Assembly (NCBI GenBank): GCA_009667805.1
Contig: CM019065.1
Coordinates: 156,727,322-156,791,321, forward strand
Reading direction: 5' to 3'
DNA: 64,000 nucleotides
Source: Leptobrachium leishanense
Taxonomy: Eukaryota > Chordata > Amphibia > Anura > Megophryidae
How positions within the stretch are numbered: the stretch's first letter is position 1; every line of letters begins with the position of its first letter. Below, piece after piece: positions 1-11,492 of the stretch. The translations under genes and the position numbers were made by a program. The notes below the pieces were generated by a model that made no database searches, had not been told where the DNA came from, and saw only the letters and a list, made by a program, of their open reading frames with translations.

Positions 1-556
1 CATCATACAGGTCAACAGATTGCAGAAAATCAGTGAAGCGTCGGCCAAGAGACTTCGCTTTTTGAGAGGGGAGGCGGCTTCAAGAGGACTGGCAGTCAAC
101 CATGGGGCAGGGAGTCATATTAAAGTCGCCACAGATATACACTGCGCCTTGGCTAAGAGACTGAATTTTTTTATGGGCTTTCCTGAGGAACTGCAACTGA
201 TTAACATTCGGGAAATACAAATTAGCAATAGTCACCGGAACATCATTTAAAGAGCCAATCAATATCAACATTCTCCCCTCCTTGTCCTGGTGATGAGATG
301 CAACCCGAAACAACCAATCTCTATGGAAGAGGATGGAGACTCCTCTTGATTTGGTTGGAGACATAGAGTGATAAGCTTCGGGGTACATCTGAGACCGAAG
401 ACGGGGGGCATCGTGAGACCGAAAATGTGTCTCCTGTAAGCACACTACCGCAGGTTTATATTTATGCAAATCTCGGAAAAGACAGTGTCTTTTAAAAGGA
501 ACATTCAAACCTCTAACGTTTAAGGAGAAAAATTTCAGTTCAGGGGAACCCATCAA
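1..556 (-). pseudogene. L1-like ORF2 endonuclease domain, in-frame stop, truncated by window edge
   Basis: From Met at 556 the frame reads FFSLNVRGLNVPFKRH, CLQETHF, RGVSILFH and CGDFNMTP, the N-terminal motifs of an APE-type endonuclease (catalytic N, E, then D/N of GDFN). A TGA at 80-82 interrupts it shortly after GDFN. The same frame then continues plausibly (SRLPSQKAKSLGRRFTDFLQ) to the window edge, so a single nonsense change is the likely lesion. Confidence 0.8.
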
Positions 557-1073
557 TCAAATTTAAAGAAGACATATATTGGGAAACCTCCGTTGGTAAG
601 CGTTCCCATCCCCTCCCAACCCCCGATGCAGACAGTCCCCCATGAGGAAGAAGCTTTCGTCCAAGGGACCCGTACAACAGGAGAGCTGGAGGGAATACTG
701 GACCAGACGAACCAAAAAATAAGAAAAAAAAATAAAAAGGAAAAAAGGGAGGACAAAATAGGGAAAAAAGAAACTGAGAGATTCAGTAACAAAAAAAACA
801 CTGCGAGCCCGCAGTGTGAAGAGGTGTAACTCGCCGTGGTGAAAAAATGCGAGGTAGAAACTCAGGGAAGTAAACACCCACCGGGGGGTATCCCTGGCGT
901 ACCAGAGAAAAAAACAAATAAAAATATCCAGATCAATAAGATCGTGTCAAGTATGAGCTCGGTTCTCTGTGAAGTAGTGGGTCTCTCCAACATCTAAGAA
1001 GAAGCAAAAAGCAGCCGGGATCAGCTGGGCAGAGGAGAACGATATCAGTACAGGCCCAGACATAGGGCGCCGT

Positions 1074-2030
1074 TCATTTTGGCTTGACGCGGTGCCACTC
1101 TGGCGAAACTTTAAGTGGAGATGTCGTTACCACGCGAGGGGGGGTGTACTCCTTCACAAACCCCCATTCCTGCAGGAGCTGCATGCCCGACGGGATGTTG
1201 GTGATAGCATGTAGCCTCCCTTCTCTCCATATAAGCAATTTGGTCGGGAAACCCCACCTGTAAGCCACCTCGTGGTTCCTCAAGAGCTTCGTCAAGGGGA
1301 GGAATTCGCGCCTCTTCGCCAGGGTGATCGCTGATAGATCCGCAAACAGTAGCAAGGTAGCATACGGAGTAGGCAAGGTCAGGCCTTTTCTAGCCGCAGA
1401 GATTAAGGACTCCTTAATATGATAAAAGTGAACTCGGACAATAACATCTCGGGGAACATCCGGTGAAAGATGTTTCGCTTTGGGCAGTCGATGAGCGCGG
1501 TCTAGGAGTAAGTCCTGGAGAGAGGCCGATGGGAGTAAAAGTTGGAAGACCTCCATGAGATATGCCGGGAGATCAGCCAGGACCACCGCCTCCGGGACAC
1601 CACGGATGCGCATGTTGTTTCTGCGCGAGCGGTCCTCTAAGTCAGCAACTTTGGTAGCCAGAGCATCATGTGCTATTTGCAGATTCTGGTGTCTGTCCAC
1701 AAGGTCATTATGAGCTAGACAAATATCATCAGATTTGGTCTCAAGGTTGTCAGTACGCTCACCTAGATCCTGAACATCACGGCGCAGCTCCTGCAGCGCC
1801 TCTTTGAAGTCAGCCTGGAGGGTAGTGCGGAGTCCCTGGAGCATATCATGCATTGCCCTCTCAGATGCTGGGGACGTGTTAGAGAGGAGATCCGCATCCT
1901 GTTCCTCCAAGTCCAGGCCAGAGAGAGAGGAGCCCGAGATCGGGGAGCCGCCATCTTGAATTTTGCGGCCTTTCTCAGATCGGCTGGTCCGGGTCCCTTC
2001 GAGCTGCCGCTGGGCCTTTGGAGGGGCCAT
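1074..2030 (-). CDS. L1-like ORF1 protein (nucleic-acid chaperone)
   Basis: The frame is open from an upstream Met at 2126; the Met at 2030 (MAPPKAQRQLEG) is preferred because the 32 residues before it look like translated leader. Of about 318 residues, a coiled coil of heptads (LQADFKEALQELRRDVQDLG) occupies roughly residues 75-160. Then comes the RRM-like domain with NNMRIRGVPE and DRAHRLPK, and the C-terminal domain with DVIVRVHFYHIKE and KLLIWREGRLHAI. This is the domain order of L1 ORF1p, which trimerises and coats the LINE RNA. The frame is intact. Confidence 0.8.
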   Translation of the reverse strand: MAPPKAQRQLEGTRTSRSEKGRKIQDGGSPISGSSLSGLDLEEQDADLLSNTSPASERAMHDMLQGLRTTLQADFKEALQELRRDVQDLGERTDNLETKSDDICLAHNDLVDRHQNLQIAHDALATKVADLEDRSRRNNMRIRGVPEAVVLADLPAYLMEVFQLLLPSASLQDLLLDRAHRLPKAKHLSPDVPRDVIVRVHFYHIKESLISAARKGLTLPTPYATLLLFADLSAITLAKRREFLPLTKLLRNHEVAYRWGFPTKLLIWREGRLHAITNIPSGMQLLQEWGFVKEYTPPRVVTTSPLKVSPEWHRVKPK

Positions 2031-2185
2031 CCTGTCTCCGGATGGTGTTAGGACCCCGAGGGAGGTAAACTGAAGTTGGGGTGCCCCTTGTAAGAGCCGC
2101 TGGAATGGAAAAACCGAGCGCCGCACACGGAGCTCTTAGAACATGCGGCTGCTCGTGTCGCCGGCTAGCCACGCCCCCCGAAAAT

Positions 2186-2231
2186 TAGTGACATCTCAAT
2201 GTTTCCTTCCTGGTAAAATAGTTAGCAAAAG
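2186..2231 (-). repeat. copy of dispersed ACCAGGAAGG repeat
   Basis: On the minus strand it reads TTTACCAGGAAGGAAACATT then GAGATGTCAC. The same motif is at 14915-14975 and about 60103-60160 on the plus strand. It directly abuts the L1-like 5' end. A run of 22 A follows at 2233-2254. Confidence 0.55.
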
Positions 2232-2267
2232 TAAAAAAAAAAAAAAAAAAAAAAGGCCAAAATACAC

Positions 2268-3590
2268 TAGTGCCCTTCCCTCACTCTCTCCTTCACACCC
2301 CCTTCCCTCACTCTATCCTTGACCCCCTCCCTCACTCTTTCACCCCCTTCCCTCTCTCTCTCCTTCACCCCTTCCCTCTCTCTCTCCTTCACCCCTTCCC
2401 TCCCTCTCTTTCACCCCTTCCCTCACTCTCCTTCACCCCCTTCCCTCACTCTCTCCTTTACAACCCCCCTTCCCTCACTCTCTTTCACACACCCCTTCCC
2501 TCAATCTTTCACACACCCCTTCCCTCTCTCCTTCACACCCTTCCCTCCCTCTCTCCTTCACACCCCCTTCCCTCCCTCTCTCCTTCACACACCCCTTCCC
2601 TCACTCTCTCCTTCACACCCCCTTCCCTCACTCTCTCCTTCAGACCCCCTTCCCTCACTCTATCCTTCACCCCCTTCCCTCACTCTATCCTTGACCCCCT
2701 CCCTCACTCTTTCACCCCTTCCCTCTCTCTCTCCTTCACCCCTTCCCTCTCTCTCTCCTTCACCCCTTCCCTCCCTCTCTTTCACCCCTTCCCTCACTCT
2801 CCTTCACCCCTTCCCTCACTCTCTCCTTTACAACCCCCCTTCCCTCACTCTCTTTCACACACCCCTTCCCTCAATCTTTCACACACCCCTTCCCTCTCTC
2901 CTTCACACCCTTCCCTCCCTCTCTCCTTCACACCCCCTTCCCTCCCTCTCTCCTTCACACACCCCTTCCCTCCCTCTCTCCTTCACACACCCCTTCCCTC
3001 CCTCTCTCCTTCCCTCATTCTCTCCTTCACCCCCTTCCCTCACTCTTTCACACACCCCTTCCCTCACTCTTTCACACACCCCTTCCCCACTCTTTTAAAC
3101 ACCCCTTCCCCCACTCTTTCACACACCCCTTCCCTCACTTTCACACACCCCTTCCCTCACTCTTTCACACAACCCTTCCCCCACTCTTTCACACACCCCT
3201 TCCCCCATCCCTTCCCTCACTCTTTCACACAACCCTTCCCTCACTCTTTCACATCCCCTTCCGTCACTTTTTCACACACCCCTTCCCTCACTCTTTCACA
3301 TCCCCTTCCGTCACTCTTTCACACCCCTTCCCTCACTCTCTCCTTCACACCCCCCTTTCTTCACTCTCCTTCTCGCCCCCTTCCCTCACACTCTCATTCA
3401 CACCCTTTCCCTCTCTCTCTCCTTTACACACCCCTTTCCTCACTCTCCGTTGCACACCCTTCTCTCACTCCTTCACACCCCCTTCCCTCACTCTCTCCTT
3501 CACACCCCCTTCCCTCACTCGCTCCTTTAAATCCCCCTTCCGTCACTCTCTCCTTCGCCCCCTCTTCTCTCTCTCCCCTGTCCACACATG
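2268..3590. repeat. CT/CA-rich tandem satellite
   Basis: About 1.3 kb of CCCTCACTCTCTCCTTCACA-like units (roughly 20-30 bp, imperfect). Larger blocks are also duplicated: the stretch around 2320-2530 recurs around 2690-2890. One strand is almost pure pyrimidine plus scattered A. Long open frames here (up to 472 codons) are translated repeat, not genes. Confidence 0.9.
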
Positions 3591-3689
3591 GGTTTTCCCT
3601 CTTTTGGGTTGAATTGCGACGCACCTCACACACAGGCACCCACACACATCACACTCAAGCAACTCCTCCATACCACATATTACTGTGAG

Positions 3690-3760
3690 TTTTATTGCTG
3701 TGGAGTTCTGTGATATACAGTCATGTGCGGTGTGTATCACAGAGCTCCACAGCAATAAAA
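3690..3760. repeat. short inverted repeat (hairpin)
   Basis: TTTTATTGCTGTGGAGTTCT at the left is mirrored by AGAGCTCCACAGCAATAAAA at the right, with a loop of about 11 nt. It is probably part of a small foldback element; no gene is nearby. Confidence 0.6.
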
Positions 3761-3819
3761 TGCACAGAAATGTGCGGTGTGTATGAGCGTATCACAGAGC
3801 TTCACCCCGATGGAGGTGT

Positions 3820-3965
3820 AATTGGAAAGGGCAGAGTCTGGCCTCTCCAATGATACCCAACTATATTCAAAGAATTATATATATTCAGTGTAAAATACAA
3901 ATCATGAATATAATAAAAACGTAACTTTTCAAAGGTTTGAAATGGCTCAGCAGTGAAAGGGTTAA
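3820..3965. mobile_element. truncated TTAA-type (piggyBac-like) MITE remnant
   Basis: The right end reads CAGCAGTGAAAGGGTTAA, finishing in TTAA at 3962-3965 as in the complete copy at 18996-19254. Its core carries the family hairpin (GGCCTCTCCAATGATACC). The left TTAA end is missing. Confidence 0.55.
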
Positions 3966-4291
3966 TGGCCAGACTCTCTCACTATAAATAAAAATGTTTG
4001 CGTCCGTCGCCGCAGACGGACGCAATGTGCATATGCAAGCTTACTTGCGCATGCGAAACGGAGAGAACCAGCCGGCTTGCGCGAGGGACAAAAAAAAAAC
4101 AAGGTGGAACAAGGTGAAGCATTGGCCTCCCTCCAACTGGGCACCCCACCAGCACCACCACCTTGAGACTGCTCCCATGAGCTTACAATCTAAGAGGGAA
4201 TATGAGCCTGCTCCAGTGAGCTTACCTTCTAAGAGGGATAAGAGGAGCACGCTCCCATGAGCTTACAATCTAAGAGGTAAGAGGAGTCTGC

Positions 4292-4464
4292 TCTAATATA
4301 TAAATGCGTTTGTAATGCGCTGTCAGCTGCGCGCGAAGGAAGCATTACAAACGCATTTATATATAGGCATACTCTTGGATAGGACATTGAAAAGCAAATA
4401 TGTGGACACTGATTCTGAGCTGGCAACAACAATAGACTGCCCTCGGGGCAGGCTTAACAACTAG
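4292..4464 (+). mobile_element. non-autonomous mini-Helitron
   Basis: It starts TCTAATATATAAATGCGTTT and ends in CTAG (4461-4464) followed by T. About 10 nt before the end is the hairpin TGCCC-TCG-GGGCA (4438-4450). A 3' hairpin plus CTRR next to a host T is the Helitron terminus. An internal inverted repeat pairs TATATAAATGCGTTTGTAATGC with its reverse complement ending near 4363. A sister copy is at 25407-25511. Confidence 0.65.
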
Positions 4465-7209
4465 TTCCTAATAAAGTAGACATGTTCCTCCTGGAGCCAC
4501 TCGCCTGTAACTTCTTTACCAAAAGGCAGTTGTCCCCATCCTTGGCCTGGTTGAGGGTCAGAAATAATACAAAGTTCAAGCCTTTGTTGATTATGGATGT
4601 TTTACAGACAGGTTGCAATACTTAGTCCACTGGAACGGTTGCAGGCCAGAGGAGCAGCCCTGTATTGATGCCAAAGCTGTACATGCCACATAACTATATG
4701 TGCATTTCATCATTGTTATCCTGATAGACCTACTGTCAACATCCGAGTGGTGAGTCCTTGAAGTGGTATTAATGTATGGTTCCTCTTTCATAATCCTGTA
4801 CCTCAGGATCATTCTTGGATTGACGCAGATCCCCAGCAACTCCTATTAGCTGATATTGTTTGGACAGACACTTATAGAATTGACATAAGTATCGGTCGGT
4901 GGTCTAAGTTCCCATTGGTGTCATCGGCATCAGTCTCGTAATTTTACAAGCCCTGTAGCAGCTAATATCGACGTCTGCAAAATTTTGGATGGACAATGGC
5001 GAGAGTACTATAGTCAAATCAGATTTTATGCCATTGAACCCTATGATCACTTACACCAACTCATGTCTATATCATAGTAGTGATGCCAGAACTAAGTTGT
5101 GCTCCAATGATGTATAGAATGAAGCAAGGAACTCCCCCCTATATGTTCTTATCATGAACTGTTCTCTCTGTTGTGGTTTTCCTTTGAGCCCAACTCTGTC
5201 CTTGATTATTATATAAAATTTATTTTTCATCAGTCGTATTGTGACATTGGCAAGATGATACAATACAAGACGTACATCCCAATTTCACTGTGGTCCTAGT
5301 CAAAACTGGGACAGGTGGCAACACAATGCACATGCCTGTATGTTCTTCCTTACTTTCCTCCCTGGAGAAGTGTAAACCTATTTGCAGTGATGAAAGAGTA
5401 CCTGCGACACAGCCTTGTTGCAATGTTTGTTATGCATTATTATGTATATTACTCTTAAATAAACATTTGGTTTAAGTGTTTATAAAAACTTTTCAGATTT
5501 TCTTTTTCGTCATGTATATTTATATCACTGTACTATGTAGACAGTGGTACGATACTTTGAGACAGGAGAACATTTGACAAAAAGTTACAGGAGGAATTGA
5601 GGGACATTTTTCCATGGGAACTTAAAATCTAGACTGGTTGGAGGGCCGAGAAACAGGAGGGAAGGACAACTGGAGGATGCCACTGCTCGAGGAAGTTAAG
5701 CGTATTCTTGAGTTGTGTGGTAGGCTTCCCTGAACTGGAATGTCTTTATCGAGCGTTTGAAGGAAGACAGATTAGGGGAAAATCTGACATTGCAAGACGT
5801 TCTGTTTAGATTTTGTTAATGTATTAACAATTTGGATTTAGACCAGGTGGAATGCCCTAATAATTCAAAGCAGACAAATAATAAACTTATTATGTTCTGT
5901 TCAGTGTGAGTACTGTAAAGTGCCATGGTTCCATTATTGTACAATAAATGAATTCTGACACAGAAACAGCCTCATATACAACAGAGCACTGTTACAGAGT
6001 TAAAAATGGCACAGTGTGCAACAGTCTAATTTGACATTTAGTTCAGGCAGCAACAATCAAGCTTATATTCAGTCCAGGATGTGGTCAGATTTTATAGCCA
6101 TGCACCCAAAATAGACTAGACTTATTTTGCTCCCTTAAAATATTCCTTGCCCTTTATGCATAATATTTAAACAGATTTGCGGTGTCATTGGACTTTTTTT
6201 CTTTTTCTTGTTATGTTTTTGAATGGGTAATAAATATTCTTGCATGGGGAATACATCACACTGGGACTTGTGGCTTACTTTAGTTCGGAAACAGCCAAAT
6301 TTGGGAATTGCTACTTAAAATGCATACTTCCCTTACTAGTTCTCACCATTACCCAATTAAGTGGAATAATCTCAATACAGCCAAAGCCTATGTTTTTGTT
6401 TTCTTAGAAAGCTTGTATTACCTGTACATTGATTCTTCTCCGCTCACAGCATCCATCAACACATTCTCATATAATGTTTTTGGTTTTTTTACAACCTCAG
6501 AAAGTTGGATGGTTAGAATACAATGGTGAAACACGCCCCAGCGTTTCCATACTGAATAGCCTCCAAATAGCTTCCCCCTCCCACACACGCTTGTCACTCC
6601 CTAGTAGGGTCAAGGGCAGAGGTGAAGGAACCCAGAGACAAAGATTCTAGGCGAGGTACAAAATGATGATCGCTAATTGTTGAAAAGAGGGCATCCGAGG
6701 TTAGGGCAGGCGGCGTAGATTCAGAAGCAAGAAGGAAAGCCAAAAGGTCTGATACACAAGGAGTCAAAGGAGCATATAGGATACAGATCCAAGGAAGAGG
6801 GATGCTTTAACAACACTGAAGCAGGGAATGAATGACAGTCTGGCACTGAGTGTATATATATGTATTGAATGAGGTGGACACACCCCAACTGGGCAGATCT
6901 CGGGCTCCCATAGGTGGACACAGCCAAGCCACGCCCACTGCCAATGCCCCTGCATTTTCATAGGCTTCCCTGCGCCACCTTGGGATTCCCTGCCCGGATC
7001 GTTGTGGTGGTAGGCCTTAAGTTCCGTTGCGTCCAGCCACCCATGGAGTCAATGATAATAGAAAAGATCGCAGGAAAGGAAACCATAGCATACCTGACAA
7101 AAAAGCATAAAGAGATATAGGAGTAATTTAGGGCCAGAGAGAGACCATACAATGTATAAGTAATAATATAATATAATCTATTGGCACCTCCCACCATCCC
7201 TTTTAGATA
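4465..7209. other. gene-free stretch, probable dpysl2 intron 1
   Basis: AT-rich sequence with no exon-like or recognised repeat signal apart from a GC-richer patch around 6880-7050. Scattered 60-75-codon frames have no recognisable motifs. Confidence 0.5.
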
Positions 7210-8106
7210 ATCCACTGCTCTTCACCCCTGTCAAAATTTGGAAATTAGCTAGACTTCAAATGGCAGTTCACCCTACCTTATCCCTCTTCCTTCCTTTAGT
7301 GGCTAACCCAGGTTTTGGTGGGGGACTAACGTCCCAGCCTTTTACAACCTGGGCAAAGCACGGGTTAAAATTACTATATCAGTTTCTTGGTTCTTCCACC
7401 CAATCCATACTACCTGTGCTCTGTCTCAAAAGTAAATACCTCCCCATCTCTTATTCCCATGGTACGCCTATCTCCAGGTACGGTCCTACCTACAAACTAA
7501 CATTGAACTTCACCTCACAGGAATGGGCAAGTAGACTGGATAGCCATATTTGCAACAGACCACAACACGATTACTCCATTGCTTCTATTTATAACATCAT
7601 ACACCACATAGCTGACTGGCCGGTGATGCATTCTGGCCCTTCACAATGACTACGCCCATTTCCTCACATCACGCTGGATGATCTTACAACAGCGCACAAT
7701 TATTAAGTTATAGTGGGCAGTATTTTAACTAATCATGAAATGTTTTTGAAATCATTTCACAATGGCTACTACTTACCCCATCATTTGTGCACAATGGGTT
7801 GGAAACCTACCGCCTCCTGTTATAAGTGTTCGGAACCTAGGGTAGATTTATACCATTGTTTTTAAGGGCTGCCCTGTGGTACAATCTTTTTGGTCTGCGG
7901 TCGAATCCCACATTTTTTCTACCAACAAAATCGCCCTGACCGTTCTGCCGAAATTCCTCACTCTGGGGCCGACTCTATCTTTGCATATTAAACACAAAAC
8001 ATTTTTGACTATAGTGCATTTCAAAAATTATACTTCACCCACATTTTGTACATACGTGACAGTCATACTTTCTGGCTCTGGATTCTTCTTTTCCAGCCAA
8101 TATTGA
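7210..8106 (+). pseudogene. L1/Tx1-like ORF2 C-terminal remnant
   Basis: The 129-codon frame 7260-7649 (LYQFLGSSTQSILPVLCLKS and RYGPTYKLTLNFTSQEWASR) and the 76-codon frame 7876-8106 (VVQSFWSAVESHIFS, then LTVLPKFLTLGP) look like the post-RT and zinc-finger-proximal part of L1-type ORF2. Frames are interrupted by stops and shifts. The assignment rests on general pattern only. Confidence 0.4.
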
Positions 8107-8655
8107 GTGTACCTCCCTGTGGTACACTGCATGGTATTGTGCGGAGGTGGTGGCGGGCCGTACACCATTCATATCCCCTTTATACAACTTATTTTGTAGA
8201 CGAATGACGGCGAATTACCCAACTCTTTCCAACTACATGATTCCCTCTGCTGCAGTTTACTGTCCGGGCTCCATTTAGTTCCTTGTTCGTTACTATGTTT
8301 TGAATTGTTGTGGTTGATTTATGTTACTTCTGAGACAATGGCCTCTATAATTTCTGTTACCCACCTTATTTATTTATTTTTTCTTGACTCTCCTACATAT
8401 AGTTGGGATACTCTGTAAATACATTTCATAACTGCTTCCCATTCATGGTCTCCCTTGGCTCTTGTTTTCAGATGTTATTCTAGAATGAGCATGCACTGCT
8501 TGGTATTTCTGCTATACGTCACTATGGCGTAATTCTGATAATACTGTTTTTTTTTTTACTTATACCTGTTTTAATTATATTTCCTTTTTGACCTATTGTC
8601 ATGTATTTTTGTGCCTCCTCAATAAAAATTGTCAATTTCTTTTTAAAAAAAGTTG
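7210..8655 (+). mobile_element. decayed L1/Tx1-like LINE, 3' part
   Basis: Translated frames in 7210-8110 resemble the C-terminal region of L1/Tx1-type ORF2. After 8110 is an AT-rich tail ending CTCAATAAAAATTGTC and then an A run at about 8644-8651, which fits a poly(A)-terminated LINE end. No reverse transcriptase motif survives. Confidence 0.5.
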
Positions 8656-9186
8656 TTTTATCGTTGCTTTCAGAACTTAGGCATCACAGTATTATATCCA
8701 TTCACTATTGGCGTTCCAGTAGCTTCCATGGCAGACGAGGCCGTAAAGTTCTAGTTGAAGATACCATTACACACGAGCATTGCTAGACTCCAAAATTCCT
8801 GAGGTTTCAGTCCAAAGAAAACCTTGATTTGCAGCAGCTGAAATTAGGAACAATTTGCTCCCAGTGTTTGCTACATGCAACTCGAGGAGGGGGCAGATTG
8901 CCTTAGGGACCTTAGCAACAGGGAGCCACTAAGAAAAATTGTCAGTGTGAGCCAATAAGGCTTGGCAGCTCTGTTACCAGCTCAAGTACAACCGAACCAT
9001 TGCATTGGAGGCTCGATCCATAATATTAGGGAACTGATAATCAATACTGGCAGTGGCACTGCTACTGGTGTCAGATATTAGAGTCCATAGGACCAGTGGC
9101 GTAGCGTGGGTTGTCAGCGCCCGGGGCCAGCCAAGAATTGTGCGCCCCCCCCAACCTGTGGACACGTTATCGATATTGCCCCAGCT

Positions 9187-9816
9187 CTCACATGGATATT
9201 GCCCCAGCCAGCTAACACATGGATACTGCCCCAGCTCACACATGGATATGCCCCAGCTCACACATGGATATGCCCCAGCTCACACATGGATTTGCCCCAG
9301 CTCATGGATTAGCCCCAGCTCATGGATATGCCCCAGCTCACACATGGATATGCCCCAGCTCATGGATTTGCCCCAGCTCATGGATTTGCCCCAGCTCACA
9401 CATGGATTTGCCCCAGCTCATGGATTTGCCCCAGCTCACTCATGGATTTGCCCCAGCTCATGGATACTGCCCCAGCTCATGGATACTGCCCCAGCTCATG
9501 GATACTGCCCCAGCTCATGGATATGCCCCAGCTCACACATGGATATGCCCCAGCTCATGGATTTGCCCCAGCTCATGGATATGCCCCAGCTCACACATGG
9601 ATTTGCCCCAGCTCATGGATATGCCCCAGCTCACTCATGGATTTGCCCCAGCTCATGGATATGCCCCAGCTCACTCATGGATATGCCCCAGCTCACTCAT
9701 GGATATGCCCCAGCTCATGGATTTGCCCCAGCTCATGGATATGCCCCAGCTCACACATGGATTTGCCCCAGCTCACACATGGATTTGCCCCAGCTCTCAC
9801 CTGGATATTGCTCCGG
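9187..9816. repeat. minisatellite inside hAT element
   Basis: More than 30 units of about 18 or 22 bp, CCCCAGCTCATGGATTTG and CCCCAGCTCACACATGGATATG, in mixed order. Because units are 18 or 22 bp, three overlapping frames stay open (SSWICPSSHMDMPQLTHG). These frames are not genes. Confidence 0.95.
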
Positions 9817-9826
9817 ATCCAGCAGG

Positions 9827-10098
9827 GGTTGAGGGGGCCCAGATGCCGGGCAGCGGGAGTGCCTGCCGGTCCTGAACAGCGTGTGAGTCCGTCCGTGTTG
9901 AAGGGGAGGCGGCTGCGTGCGTGCGCAGGTCACGCGGTCCGGTCAGTCAGGTGGTACAGAGACTCAGTACCACCTGATTAGCCGGACCACGTGACCGGCT
10001 GCGCCTGCACGCAGCCGCCTCCCCTTCAACACGGACGGACTCACTGTTCAGGACCGGACAGGCACTCCCGCTGCCCGGCATCTGGGTCCCCTCAACCC
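9827..10098. repeat. 270-bp near-perfect palindrome
   Basis: Two arms of about 130 bp meet near 9963 at CAGGTGGTACAGAGACTCAG then TACCACCTG. Paired segments include GTGAGTCCGTCCGTGTTGAA with TTCAACACGGACGGACTCAC, and CTGCCGGTCCTGAACAG with CTGTTCAGGACCGGACAG. It is GC- and CpG-rich. Confidence 0.85.
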
Positions 10099-10654
10099 GC
10101 GGGCCCTTGGGCGGCGCCCGAGGGCCCGGCGGGTCAGTCCGGGCCTCAAGTTTTAGGGGCGCAAATTTCTTTTGAAATTATGCGCCCCTAAGAAAACTGC
10201 GCCCGGGGCCATGGCCCCCCCAGCCCCCCCCCACGCTACGCCACTGCATAGGACTCCCTGGAGGCGGAGGCAAATGCAAATCTGGATGAGCTCGCATATG
10301 GGGGTTGTACTGAAGCCATGGAAAGGCACTTGTAACAATTTGTTCCCAGTGTTCTGCGGCATACAACTAGAAGAGGCAGCAGATCACACTGCAACTGAGG
10401 GCGATTATGGAGCGGTTTAGTGAATTCATTATTAAGTGTTAACTGGTTTTCAAAAGTAATATCACTTACCAGGTCTTCTGTGACGATCTCATGTGCCGAT
10501 TATCAGCACATACTGAAAACAAGCTACTTTGCTATAACTCGTTTGTCTCTGCCTAGCCTAAATGAATGGCTCCTGTGAAAAGTATAGGAGGTGTTAACGT
10601 GCAGCCAGGATCCAAAAGCAAAGAGTTCATCCCTTCAACTCCGGTAGATATACC

Positions 10655-10975
10655 CATGGGCACTTTGTGAGTCAACGTGATGGACGTTGCAAATGCGCTG
10701 CATCTGACGTTGCGTCATCATGCACACAGGCCACTATATGGACGCGGCGCACTCTGGGCATCTGTCGTAGCGCTTTTATGTTGAGTCCTAAATCGAGTCT
10801 GTAGCCACATGCGTGGTGCGTGTGCACTTCGGTGCGCACGTACTTCATGTTATGGTTTCTATTGATCACAAATCAATACTACGACGGACGTTAGACTGTG
10901 CGGCGACACGGACGTGATGACTGCGTTCGTCTGACGCTAGCCAAAGAGTGCATCTCAGTGTGACTTGGACCTCAG
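10655..10975. mobile_element. remnant of the TCAGACGAGCG MITE family
   Basis: Segments such as GGACGCGGCGCACTC, GTGCGCACGTACTTCATGTT and GCGTTCGTCTGACGCTAGCC correspond in order to the better-preserved copy at 31504-31957. Ends are degraded. Confidence 0.4.
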
Positions 10976-11492
10976 ATTTGTCAAAGACGAAATTGTTCCA
11001 AGAGTATTGATTACTAGTGAAGGGATGGATAAATCAAAGCGCAAAACAAGGTCATGCCCAGACGATTATCTCTGTACTCAGAAGGTTTTAGTCTGCTAAC
11101 CACCAGGTCTTCCTATCCTGTACCATCTGCTATAATAGTCTTTGTGAAAATGTGGCCATCCATTGTGCTGAGTTAATTTGTATGCACAGGCCCTACAAGA
11201 CAGGGCAGAGAGAACTTTCCGAATATTTATTTATTTGCTTTGCTAATTAGCATGTGAATCTCCTACACCTATTGACACAGCCCATCCAGCTTCAGCTGTT
11301 TACCTTCTAACTGCCTGAATGCAATCAGCCCGCCCTATATCACTACTATCCCAGGCTCTTTGAGCCAGGCTCTGAGTGTCATTTGCAAGTGGCATTTTTA
11401 AGTGGACAGCCAGAGTTGTTTCCTGGAGTTGCGGGACTGGAGGAAGGAACTGCAAGGCCCACTTTTACTCTGGGTAAACGCACGTCTATATC

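Larger units (their letters stand above)
1..2179 (-). mobile_element. L1-like LINE, 5' portion
   Basis: On the minus strand a G-rich start (GGGGGGCGTGGCTAGC) at about 2179 is followed by ORF1 and then the endonuclease part of ORF2, which runs off the left edge. This order is that of L1-superfamily elements. The interval 557-1073 is the ORF1-ORF2 spacer and is A/T-run rich. The reverse transcriptase half is outside the window. Confidence 0.85.
9094..10246. mobile_element. hAT-type non-autonomous element with 8-bp TSD
   Basis: Termini are CAGTGGCGTAGCGTGGG and its exact reverse complement. The element is flanked by CATAGGAC at 9086-9093 and 10247-10254, an exact 8-bp duplication, the hAT hallmark. 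The interior holds a minisatellite (9187-9816) and a large palindrome (9827-10098), and no transposase. CAGTGGCGTA-type ends are familiar from vertebrate repeats. Confidence 0.85.

Noticed and set aside
2270..3688. 472-codon plus-strand ORF (Pro/Ser/Leu/His-rich)
   Set aside because: It is the translation of a CT-rich tandem satellite that lacks T-A-A, T-A-G and T-G-A by composition; other frames are open too.
9187..9816. CRISPR array
   Set aside because: Direct repeats are contiguous without unique spacers and lie in a vertebrate transposon. The same holds for the arrays at 16903 and 44827.
9053..9981. Three overlapping ORFs of 218-259 codons (MDMPQLTHG repeats)
   Set aside because: They are translations of one minisatellite in several frames inside a non-autonomous hAT element.
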